Assembly (NCBI GenBank): GCA_964620095.1
Contig: CAZUGT010000194.1
Span: 1-12,650 of the forward strand
Source of the DNA: JAJDXO01 sp964620095
Lineage (GTDB): Bacteria > Pseudomonadota > Alphaproteobacteria > Rhodospirillales > UBA2165
Direction: 5' to 3'
DNA: 12,650 nt
The notes below the pieces were generated by a model that was given only the letters and a program-made list of their open reading frames with translations, did not search any database and had not been told where the DNA came from. A program made the position numbers and the translations under genes. Of this stretch, positions 6,709 through 12,650 are shown one piece after another (positions within the stretch are counted from its first letter, which is position 1; each line of letters starts with the position of its first letter).

Positions 6709-7344
6709 TCAGCCAAGGAGTTCCTTCGCCAATGCCTCGGCGCGCCGCAGGTCCTCGGGGCTGTTGACGTTGAAGAACGGATCGACCGCAACCGTCTCGA
6801 ATTCGGCCCATTCGATGCGGCGGGTTTCCGTCCACTGATCGATCTTGAGTATCCGGTCTTCGATCACCGCGTCGCGCAATTCGCCGGCAAGATCGACGTT
6901 CCACAGCGAGCAGGGCGGGTAGGTTCTGCCGCCGGAAACGGCGCAGACCACCTCGGCATCCGATCCGGCGGCCATTTCCATGAACCGGTCGACCAGGTCG
7001 CCGGGCGGGAACGGCGTGTCCCCCGGCAGGGTGACGACCCATTGGGCGTCCGGGACGTTCTCCGCCACCCACGTCAGGCCGGACAATATCCCGAGCAGCG
7101 GCCCGAGGGACTCGTCCACCATGTCCGGAACGACGGGAAGACCGAACTGCGCGAACCGCGCGGGATCGCCGTTCGCGTTCAGGATAACGGTCCCGACCTG
7201 GGGGCTTATCCGGGCCAAAATCCAGTCGAGGAGGGTTCGCCCGCCGAATTCCAGGAGGCATTTGTCGCCGCCGCCCATGCGCCGGGCCTCGCCGCCGGCA
7301 AGTATCACCGCAACGACGCTGTTCACTCCGCATTCACTCCGCAT
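6709..7344 (-). CDS. mobA: Molybdenum cofactor guanylyltransferase MobA
   Basis: The 211-residue protein transfers GMP from GTP to molybdopterin-Mo to make the guanine dinucleotide form of the cofactor in the cytosol. The nucleotide-binding signature LAGGEARRMGGGDK (15-28), the metal-binding PGDTPF (Asp109) and the C-terminal NVNSPEDL (192-199) are those of MobA. Length fits the family. The ATG at 7344 directly abuts the fdhD stop. A GTG at 7326 would give the more usual opening MNSVVAVILAGG (205 residues), and both starts lie inside an 11-bp triplication that gives each its own GGAG upstream. It is certainly co-transcribed with fdhD, consistent with maturation of molybdenum formate dehydrogenases. 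Confidence 0.93.
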   Translation of the reverse strand: MRSECGVNSVVAVILAGGEARRMGGGDKCLLEFGGRTLLDWILARISPQVGTVILNANGDPARFAQFGLPVVPDMVDESLGPLLGILSGLTWVAENVPDAQWVVTLPGDTPFPPGDLVDRFMEMAAGSDAEVVCAVSGGRTYPPCSLWNVDLAGELRDAVIEDRILKIDQWTETRRIEWAEFETVAVDPFFNVNSPEDLRRAEALAKELLG

Positions 7345-7354
7345 TCACTCCGCC
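7322..7354. repeat. Three tandem copies of an 11-bp unit at the fdhD-mobA junction
   Basis: On the plus strand the unit TTCACTCCGCA occurs at 7322-7332 and 7333-7343, and as TTCACTCCGCC at 7344-7354. On the coding strand each unit reads GCGGAGTGAAY, holding a GGAG, a TGA and a GTG. The leftmost coding copy ends fdhD; the last provides the GTG alternative start of mobA. The arrangement suggests that a single GTGA stop/start overlap was expanded by slippage. Confidence 0.9.
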
Positions 7355-8226
7355 TGGGCGCCCTTCCGCCCATGTTCGGCGGGCTCGTCGGCCGGGCCCC
7401 CGCTCCCGGTATCGAATATGATGCGGTGTTCGCCGGAAAGGGCGACGAACCGGCTCCCCCGGGCCCGGCCGATCAGGGTCAGACCGGCCTCGCGGGCCAG
7501 TTCCACGCCCCAGGCGGTGAAACCCGAGCGCGAAATCAATATGGGAACATTCATCTGCACCGTCTTGATGACCATTTCGCTGGTCAGCCGGCCCGTCGTG
7601 TAGAAGAGCTTGTCCTCGCCCGTCAGGCCGTTGAGGTACATGTAGCCGGCGATCTTGTCGACCGCGTTGTGCCGGCCGACATCCTCCATATAGATCAGCG
7701 GCCTCTCCGAGCGGCAAAGCACGCACCCGTGGATGGCGCCGGCCTCGAGATAGAGGCTGGGCGCCGTATTTATCCGCTTGAGCAGTTCGGTCAGCTGCGA
7801 GGTGCGGATGCGGACATCGTCCGAGAGGCGGATCTCGTCGAACTTGTCCATCAGGTCGCCGAACACGGTGCCCTGCGCGCAGCCGGAGGTGAGCGTCTTC
7901 CGGGCGAGCTTGTCTTCGAAATCGGTTTCCTCGCGGGTCCGGACGACGACGGTATCGATGTCTTCCTCGTATTCGACGCCGGTGACTTCGTCCTCTCCAG
8001 ACAGCATGTTCTGGTTTACCAGGTAACCGACGGCCAGGTATTCGGGATAATCGCCGATGGTCATCATCGTGACGATTTCCCGGCTGTTCAAGAACAGGGT
8101 CAGAGGCCGTTCGACCGTGACGGACGTGTCGATGGGCTTGCCGCCCTCGTCGATCCCCGAGACCCGGGCCGTCAGCCGGGGATCGCCGGGGTCGGGTGAG
8201 ATGATCAACTGGTCTTCCTTGGACAA
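7345..8226 (-). CDS. fdhD: FdhD, sulfur carrier for formate dehydrogenase maturation
   Basis: The 293-residue protein matches FdhD, which passes sulfur from a cysteine desulfurase to the molybdenum cofactor of formate dehydrogenase. Visible signatures are the sulfur-transfer loop TSGCAQGT (Cys116), AIHGCVLC (164-171), EDVGRHNAVDKIAGY (181-195) and the C-terminal LIGRARGSRF (251-260). The second position of the CxxC pair known from E. coli is Gly here, so only the first loop cysteine is kept. The start is a TTG at 8226 with GAGGAAA about 9 bases upstream; an in-frame TGA lies just above and no other start codon intervenes. It is first in a two-gene operon with mobA, its stop touching the mobA ATG. 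Confidence 0.93.
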   Translation of the reverse strand: MSKEDQLIISPDPGDPRLTARVSGIDEGGKPIDTSVTVERPLTLFLNSREIVTMMTIGDYPEYLAVGYLVNQNMLSGEDEVTGVEYEEDIDTVVVRTREETDFEDKLARKTLTSGCAQGTVFGDLMDKFDEIRLSDDVRIRTSQLTELLKRINTAPSLYLEAGAIHGCVLCRSERPLIYMEDVGRHNAVDKIAGYMYLNGLTGEDKLFYTTGRLTSEMVIKTVQMNVPILISRSGFTAWGVELAREAGLTLIGRARGSRFVALSGEHRIIFDTGSGGPADEPAEHGRKGAQAE

Positions 8227-8534
8227 ATCGCCGAATTTCCTCGTCCCGTCCTTGACCGATCCGTACCGTGATCAATCCGCGGGGCCGAGGCAAGGACAAT
8301 AAGGCCCTCCACCGGCCGCCGGCGGGCTGTTCGCGGTGGACGAATGGGGCCTCCATCTTCCGTTCAACGCAGGTTCGCCGATGAGCCGGCATAATTTTAG
8401 GGAATTATATGTTTTAGGGCCCAAATAGTCCTCGACCGGGTGTCATGTGGCACCCTGGTCGCGGGCAAGAATCACGGAACCGGAAGCCCCTTGGTAGGTC
8501 ATGGCAATAATGATCGGGAAACCCGCATTCAACC
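8227..8534. other. Intergenic region and probable fdhD leader
   Basis: No gene is visible. A minus-strand TATAAT (8404-8409) in an AT-rich patch is a -10 candidate for fdhD, though no good -35 is present at 16-19 bases. TTTTAGGG occurs twice (8395-8402 and 8412-8419). Between this and fdhD there is a long stem CCACCG/CGGTGG (8309-8314 with 8334-8339) enclosing the palindrome CCGCCGGCGG (8316-8325). A GGGTG/CACCC hairpin lies at 8438-8455, downstream of the small gene at 8535, and may end its transcript. Confidence 0.4.
8404..8409 (-). promoter_or_regulatory. Candidate -10 element for fdhD-mobA
   Basis: The minus strand reads TATAAT exactly, in an AT-rich island within GC-rich DNA, about 178 bases before the fdhD start. 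The -35 side (AGGACT region) is poor, so an activator may be needed or the match is accidental. Confidence 0.3.
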
Positions 8535-8783
8535 TCAAGCATGATTGCTCGTAGGACGATAGAGTACGGACGCGGGAAGAGTGACGGGCGGTGCGCCTAC
8601 CTCCCTGATGAGATAAGGGCCTGAACCGAAGCGCTCGACGGCAGTTTCCGCCGCCAATTCGAAAGAATCGTAAACCCCGGTCAGTTCCTTGTCGTGGATT
8701 ACCACCCACTTCCCAAAGTGATCACCTTCCAGCGTGCGCTGCATCTCTTCATAGGCAGAGATTTCTTCAGTCAGGGTTGACAT
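8535..8783 (-). CDS. Small conserved-looking protein of unknown function
   Basis: This is an 82-residue soluble protein with no signal peptide or membrane segment. The core GDHFGKWVVIHDKELTGVYDSFELAAETAVERFGSGPYLIREVGAPP has the shape of small stand-alone bacterial proteins with a beta-beta-alpha-beta pattern ('G.w....d..l.g.ydsfe.A...a...fg.gpyliR.vGa'). I have seen this pattern in hypothetical proteins, but I cannot assign a function. The start is certain: AGGAGG (minus strand, 8790-8795) is 6 bases from the ATG. A TATAAT lies further upstream. It stands alone between fdhD and the restriction-modification module and has normal host-like codon use, so it is likely part of the resident chromosome. 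Confidence 0.8.
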   Translation of the reverse strand: MSTLTEEISAYEEMQRTLEGDHFGKWVVIHDKELTGVYDSFELAAETAVERFGSGPYLIREVGAPPVTLPASVLYRPTSNHA

Positions 8784-8789
8784 GGTCTC

Positions 8790-8795
8790 CCTCCT
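8790..8795 (-). promoter_or_regulatory. Consensus ribosome binding site of the small protein gene
   Basis: The minus strand reads AGGAGG six bases before the ATG at 8783. It is the strongest Shine-Dalgarno in the window and indicates an efficiently translated gene. Confidence 0.8.
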
Positions 8796-8839
8796 ATATG
8801 AGCCGTCAATAGGTTTTCGGCTAATGTAATTTCCTCGAC

Positions 8840-8845
8840 ATTATA
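8840..8845 (-). promoter_or_regulatory. Candidate -10 element for the small protein gene
   Basis: TATAAT on the minus strand, about 57 bases before the ATG, within an AT-rich stretch. No matching -35 hexamer is clear at 17 bases. Confidence 0.35.
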
Positions 8846-8872
8846 TTTAGGTGTTGGACGGAACCGGTTGAT

Positions 8873-8907
8873 GAGCCATACACCTGATCCGATCATGCGT
8901 ATGGCTC
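8873..8907. repeat. 35-bp near-perfect palindrome
   Basis: GAGCCATAC (8873-8881) pairs with GTATGGCTC (8899-8907), and the inner TGATC (8885-8889) pairs with GATCA (8891-8895) about the same centre at 8890. Fifteen of seventeen arm positions are complementary. It lies 67 bases past the restriction gene stop and upstream of the small gene's promoter. It could be a factor-independent hairpin ending the restriction-modification transcript, although a T run is missing, or a protein-binding site at the edge of the insert. Confidence 0.6.
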
Positions 8908-8973
8908 CCAGCCTATTCACCGGCCGCCGCCCCAAGCCGGACATCGTAGTGCTGAATAGCCATTTGTAGGGGG

Positions 8974-10005
8974 CTACTTCGTTTTAAAATTTCTGATTGC
9001 GGTACATTCTATGAGGCGTCCGATCTCTTTTAGCGTGAAAACTTTGCCACGGGTCGCAATAAGTAGCTTCTTCATATCTTCTCGACGTACACCAAAGCCT
9101 CGACCAGCGATGCACGCGACAACCTCAAACTTTGCGTCGCCGGGAGGCATCCCGTCCGAACTTAACGATCGTAAATGTTGAATGCGGGTGACTTTGTCAC
9201 GCGCGGTGCCATCATCTTCAGTGAGCTTTGCCTCAATAACTATTTGCGGATTGAACTCATTCGGCACGATGAAATCTGGAGCCTGATCAAATCCTTGCAC
9301 CTTTTCTGCGCGTTTAGTCTTCCTGTAACTGACGCCCGCTTTTGACAAAACATCTTCGATTGCGTTCTCAACAATATTTCCAACTAGCTCGCTGATTGAA
9401 TCTCGATGTCCCGCGAATGGGCGTCCGAGAAAACGTTCATAGAGTAAGACGGGATATGGCACGCCAAGGCTTGCTATAGATTCCAAACTGGTTTGGCCGG
9501 TCGTCGTATCAACCTTGGCCAACCGGTGGAGCTCGGTATCCGGGACCTGCGGGGCTCCCTTTGACAGAATCCCTGAAGCGGCCCCAATCATTGCGTGAAT
9601 ACGTTGGGCTGTTACCTTTCCGCTAAGCTTCAGCGGTGCCGCCGGGTTCACCCTAATTTTCCTATCGATTGTTCTTGCTGAGCTTTGCGGGATTTCAACC
9701 CCCGACTCGCGGCTCGCGTAATAGGCCCATTCAGGCGGAGTAAAGCCCAAGATGCACCTCAACACGACAAATGACATCGGAGTCTTTAAGGCCGCTGCAA
9801 GTAAATTGTCTGGTCCAACTTTTGTGAAGCTTGCCGTCTCTTGTTTCAGTGTCTCATAGCCAGCCTCAAACACTGGGTACTCCACAAATCCGTCACCCTT
9901 GGGCATGACCAGAAACTCGGAGTGGAGATTCTGAAATACCTCATCCACGTAGGAATCAAGATTCTTATTGACGTCATCAAATTCAACTTCAAAAGGAGAC
10001 GGCAT
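8974..10005 (-). CDS. PD-(D/E)XK restriction endonuclease, partner of the adjacent methyltransferase
   Basis: The 343-residue protein carries a PD-(D/E)XK nuclease core in its C-terminal half: Glu213 in a helix (VENAIEDVL), Pro243-Asp244 (APDFIV), and Glu258-Ala-Lys260 on the next strand (QIVIEAKL). The N-terminal 200 residues match no family I recognise and probably bind DNA. The ATG at 10005 is preferred because GAGGA stands about 8 bases upstream; an in-frame TTG at 10020 would add five residues. It overlaps the end of the methyltransferase by 17 bp, so the two are translationally coupled, with modification made first. It should cut unmodified DNA at the sequence protected by that methyltransferase. 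GC content is about half, well below the flanking genes, which points to transfer. Confidence 0.8.
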   Translation of the reverse strand: MPSPFEVEFDDVNKNLDSYVDEVFQNLHSEFLVMPKGDGFVEYPVFEAGYETLKQETASFTKVGPDNLLAAALKTPMSFVVLRCILGFTPPEWAYYASRESGVEIPQSSARTIDRKIRVNPAAPLKLSGKVTAQRIHAMIGAASGILSKGAPQVPDTELHRLAKVDTTTGQTSLESIASLGVPYPVLLYERFLGRPFAGHRDSISELVGNIVENAIEDVLSKAGVSYRKTKRAEKVQGFDQAPDFIVPNEFNPQIVIEAKLTEDDGTARDKVTRIQHLRSLSSDGMPPGDAKFEVVACIAGRGFGVRREDMKKLLIATRGKVFTLKEIGRLIECTAIRNFKTK

Positions 10006-12187
10006 CAACCTGATCCTCAAATCGGGTACTGACGTCGCTGAGACTTGTCAGTCGAGCTGTTTCGGAGGTTTGCCTTAAAACCTCACCGACAACTTCCTCT
10101 GCATTCGCCAAGGCCAAAAAGGCTTGTTCGAAACTCGCTAGTTTAACTCTAGCCTCCAAACTCGGTTCCCATTCTGCTCTAAGTTTCCAGACTGTCATTC
10201 GTGTCAGGTGACCAAAGACCATACATCTGATGTCACCTTTGGTGGGCATCCGACCCGACTTTGCTAAGGCTTCCACGTCAGTCAGAAGCAGTAGAACTAG
10301 CTCCTCCGCCGAAGCAAATAACCAACGGCGCGGCTTCGTACCCGTCGAACGGCAGACGAAAACTGTGTCTACGATGGAAGATGACGTACCATGGATATGA
10401 ATAGAACCGCTCATCTCTGCCGGACACGGAAGAGAGGCTGAACAAACTAGGCCAGAATCGAGTATCGCCACTCCGACGGCAAAATAAGCGTCATTTCTAT
10501 TGTGATGATATGTAAACGCCAGTGGGGCGCCAGGACGCAATGCACGCTTCATGTGGCCGAATACTGCCGACAACCCGTTTGTGAAATGATCGAGACCACG
10601 TTCTGCGGTTGCATTACCGGTTAGTTCTTGGGCATCCCTAGTTGACGGACGGTCAAAGCCGTCGGCTTTGTCCCCAATGATTTTTCGAAGCCAGACATAG
10701 CAAAAGTCCATTAACTCGCCGTACTGAACGTTCCCAAAATAGGGTGGGTCGGTGAATACGGCATCTAAGCTACCCTCCTCAACCTCCACGTCTGTTGAGC
10801 TAGCACATTTTATTGAGACACCGCGAGGTTGCTTGCCTTCCCGAAATTCTCCAATCCACTCACCAGGGATCGGAATTCGCTTCGCTTTTGTTCCATTCCT
10901 TTGCACCTCGAACGGGGCGTCACAATAAATCTTCGCTTTTGAGTACTTGTCGATGATGTTAATCCAACCGCCTGACCCGACAATTTTCCCTTCATTGCTA
11001 GTTGTGCCCAAGATGTTGGACTCACACTGAACTAGACCCACCGGAAAGCCATGAACGGAGAAAATGTCTAAGGATTTAAGTGCCATTGTGTCGTAGCGGC
11101 ACAGCATGTTCTGGTAACGAAGCAGATCCGAGAGATTTGTCGCTATCGCGTGGCGAACTCTGTTGTCGTCGATCTCTGAAATTTGACGAGCGCTAAGCTC
11201 CAATGCCAAAAGCTGCCTACAATTGAACATCTGGCGATAAAATTCGTAGCCCCATCGATGGAGGCGATCAGTTTCATCTCCAGGTAGGATTGGCTCATCT
11301 GGGACAAATTTGGAATTTAGTTCTTCCCACCTTCTACGAGCACTCTCGTATCTTGCGAAATCCTTGTCGTCTGGTGATTTAAAGAAGCGTCCTCGATGGA
11401 TGGATTTTCGGTGCGGATTAAAATACTCGATTGCAAATAATCTGTGGCGAAGCGGTGTTTGAAGGTCTTTCGGTGGGTATGCATTAAAGTGACCACAGTG
11501 TTTGCATTCGCATTTACCTCTGCGGGCTGGACCCTCAACACGAAGGGTTTCGTTGCAAGCAGAACACTCGCCAGGATTGGATCGTTCTTCGGCCTCGTTA
11601 AGTGTTCCACAGGAACTGCAGACGATCACATTGAGAGGGTGGCGTTTGTTCTGGGCTATTAGATAACCTGGAAACAAGTCGATCGCTTGACCACAATTTT
11701 CACAGTCCAGCACCTTCACCCAAAGGAAGGATTTGACCGGAACATTACGGTCTCCATAAATAGGGCAATCAGTTTGGTAATGGGTGCCTAGCTCTTCCCT
11801 CAGGTGGGCCAAAAGTGCATCTGTAGCGTTTCGATACAAACCCAAGTCAAGGTGAGTGATTTCCTCACTCACAACCCACGCAGACATTGGGTTGATGTCC
11901 ACGCCTAGCACATCGCAACCAATACGGTTCGCCTCTATAAGCGGTGTGCCGCCACCCATAAACGGATCCGCCACCTTCTTGTGTGGGAAATTGTTCGACC
12001 TGAAAAACGATGCCGTCAGGGGCTCAGAACCAAACTCCGCTAAAGCCAATCCGCGAAATAGCGTACCAGGGCGCCTAGCAAACCATTTGTGGACCGCAAT
12101 AATCGGACGATAGTTTTGCTGAATCTGTTTCTCTTTTAGCGCGAGCGAAGCGACAAAAGAGACGTCAAAATTGTACTCAATACTCAT
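9989..12187 (-). CDS. DNA methyltransferase with internal zinc ribbons (restriction-modification)
   Basis: The 732-residue protein is an S-adenosylmethionine-dependent DNA methyltransferase. Motif I is DPFMGGGT (74-81), followed by GVDINP (95-100); motif IV is DPPY (480-483), typical of amino-methyltransferases making N6-methyladenine or N4-methylcytosine. The N-terminus KEKQIQQNY..IIAVHKWFARRPGTLFRG resembles the DUF1156-type opening. Between motifs I and IV lie about 400 residues with two zinc-ribbon patterns, CENC/CSSC (162-193) and CSAC/CKHC (208-231), probably the target recognition part. The order motif I, recognition region, motif IV resembles the alpha class. The ATG at 12187 is chosen; GTG at 12208 is possible, and neither has a good ribosome site. 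It overlaps the nuclease gene downstream. GC content is low compared with the neighbours. Confidence 0.88.
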   Translation of the reverse strand: MSIEYNFDVSFVASLALKEKQIQQNYRPIIAVHKWFARRPGTLFRGLALAEFGSEPLTASFFRSNNFPHKKVADPFMGGGTPLIEANRIGCDVLGVDINPMSAWVVSEEITHLDLGLYRNATDALLAHLREELGTHYQTDCPIYGDRNVPVKSFLWVKVLDCENCGQAIDLFPGYLIAQNKRHPLNVIVCSSCGTLNEAEERSNPGECSACNETLRVEGPARRGKCECKHCGHFNAYPPKDLQTPLRHRLFAIEYFNPHRKSIHRGRFFKSPDDKDFARYESARRRWEELNSKFVPDEPILPGDETDRLHRWGYEFYRQMFNCRQLLALELSARQISEIDDNRVRHAIATNLSDLLRYQNMLCRYDTMALKSLDIFSVHGFPVGLVQCESNILGTTSNEGKIVGSGGWINIIDKYSKAKIYCDAPFEVQRNGTKAKRIPIPGEWIGEFREGKQPRGVSIKCASSTDVEVEEGSLDAVFTDPPYFGNVQYGELMDFCYVWLRKIIGDKADGFDRPSTRDAQELTGNATAERGLDHFTNGLSAVFGHMKRALRPGAPLAFTYHHNRNDAYFAVGVAILDSGLVCSASLPCPAEMSGSIHIHGTSSSIVDTVFVCRSTGTKPRRWLFASAEELVLLLLTDVEALAKSGRMPTKGDIRCMVFGHLTRMTVWKLRAEWEPSLEARVKLASFEQAFLALANAEEVVGEVLRQTSETARLTSLSDVSTRFEDQVDAVSF

Positions 12188-12229
12188 CTTTAAACTGACC
12201 AATAGCACAATTCGTGTAGTTGAAACACA

Positions 12230-12243
12230 TTAGATCGGTCTAA
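12230..12243. promoter_or_regulatory. Short palindrome in the methyltransferase promoter region
   Basis: TTAGATCGGTCTAA is palindromic at six of seven base pairs. On the minus strand it includes TCTAAT, one base from a consensus -10, about 43 bases before the methyltransferase ATG. Overlap of a symmetric site with a possible -10 would suit autorepression, as is known for many restriction-modification systems. No controller gene is seen. Confidence 0.3.
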
Positions 12244-12302
12244 CGAGAACCAAAATCGGGTTTTCCTCGCAGTCCCTCCACCTCCTGTCTAAAACTCGCT
12301 CG

Positions 12303-12413
12303 CAATCGGCCGGCTCATCGGCTTTCCAACAAAGCATCGCGCAAGGGCCGCGCGCCCTAGGAGGTTCATGCTCCAGTTCCCCACACCTTTGTTGGGGATG
12401 ACAATCGGCCGGC
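12303..12413. repeat. Direct repeats enclosing an inverted repeat upstream of moaA
   Basis: CAATCGGCCGGC occurs at 12303-12314 and again at 12402-12413. Between them CCAACAAAG (12326-12334) and CTTTGTTGG (12387-12395) are perfect complements. The first arm can instead fold locally as GCTTT/AAAGC (12321-12335), so two mutually exclusive structures are possible in an RNA reading toward moaA. A CCCCA/TGGGG stem (12379-12397) overlaps the second arm. Confidence 0.55.
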
Positions 12414-12491
12414 GCGGGCATATGTTAGGCGCACCCTGGAAATTGCCCGATGGGCGCCGGGGGTTTGTCGTCAATTCGAGTTGCCGCGAAG

Positions 12492-12650
12492 ATGTCGAGC
12501 CTAATTGACCCTTTTGGCAGGACGGTTTCGTACCTCAGGGTATCGGTCACGGACCGGTGCAACTACCGGTGCGTCTATTGCATGTCGGAAAACATGACGT
12601 TTCTGCCGAAGTCGGACCTGCTGACCCTCGAGGAACTCGAGCGCCTTTGC
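12492..12650 (+). CDS. moaA: MoaA, GTP 3',8-cyclase (N-terminus only)
   Basis: The first 53 codons are present and run off the right edge. The radical-SAM cluster motif is CNYRCVYC (Cys23, Cys27, Cys30), inside LRVSVTDRCNYRCVYCM, which is diagnostic of MoaA. The opening LIDPFGRTVSYLR is also typical. MoaA rearranges GTP to 3',8-cyclo-7,8-dihydro-GTP, the first step of molybdenum cofactor synthesis; its second iron-sulfur cluster would be encoded beyond the window. The ATG at 12492 has only a weak ribosome site (GAG about 10 bases upstream). It shares the pathway with mobA and fdhD, which lie on the other side of the restriction-modification insert and face away. Confidence 0.95.
   Translation, partial: MSSLIDPFGRTVSYLRVSVTDRCNYRCVYCMSENMTFLPKSDLLTLEELERLC

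Larger units (their letters stand above)
12209..12491. other. Divergent intergenic region between the methyltransferase and moaA
   Basis: No gene is supported in these 283 bases. The region holds the methyltransferase promoter (minus), the moaA promoter and leader (plus), a short palindrome at 12230-12243, and the repeat arrangement at 12303-12413. A GGCGC/GCGCC pair (12428-12432 with 12454-12458) could form a further hairpin before moaA. GC rises sharply from about 12300, marking the likely right border of the acquired DNA. Confidence 0.5.

Noticed and set aside
12230..12421. 63-codon minus-strand open frame in the moaA upstream region
   Set aside because: The start has no ribosome site and the sequence overlaps repeats; composition is not protein-like.
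8227..12491. Search for an integrase, transposase, toxin-antitoxin pair or tRNA at the restriction-modification borders
   Set aside because: No such gene or tRNA-like fold could be recognised on either strand, so no mobile element is called.

Overview
The window looks like chromosome from a GC-rich proteobacterium, most likely an alphaproteobacterium. Reasons are the strong GC bias at third codon positions, several GTG and TTG starts, GC-rich palindromic intergenic repeats, and the mix of genes (Rieske oxygenase, Tat-exported flavin oxidase, MobA/FdhD/MoaA). This is a judgement from style and content, not a phylogenetic result.

Left part (1-6454), oxidative metabolism and a small-molecule cassette. 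A Rieske-type ring-hydroxylating oxygenase alpha subunit runs off the left edge on the minus strand. Divergent from it is a Tat-signalled FAD amine oxidase (647-2209). After a 308-bp gap comes a tight plus-strand set of four genes: a free-standing amino-acid adenylation enzyme (2518-4098), a free-standing carrier protein (4132-4380), a short cytochrome P450 (4434-5516) and an alpha/beta hydrolase (5513-6454, overlapping the P450 stop codon). The gene order fits a known logic: activate an amino acid as AMP ester, load it on a carrier, oxidise it there with a P450, and release it with a thioesterase. The substrate and product are not known.

Middle part (6455-8226), molybdenum cofactor genes. 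A palindromic repeat with two strong hairpins separates the cassette from convergent mobA and fdhD on the minus strand. Their junction carries an 11-bp unit repeated three times, which supplies alternative starts for mobA. moaA begins at 12492 on the plus strand at the right edge, so the fdhD-mobA pair and moaA are divergent flanks of one Moco locus.

Right part (8227-12491), an insert between those Moco genes. It holds a small protein of unknown function with a near-perfect ribosome binding site, a 35-bp near-palindrome, and a two-gene restriction-modification module on the minus strand. The module is a 732-residue DNA methyltransferase with two zinc ribbons between its motifs I and IV, followed with a 17-bp overlap by a 343-residue PD-(D/E)XK nuclease. 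It is clearly lower in GC than its flanks and was probably acquired by transfer. The 283 bp between the methyltransferase and moaA contain direct and inverted repeats that could form alternative structures in the moaA leader.
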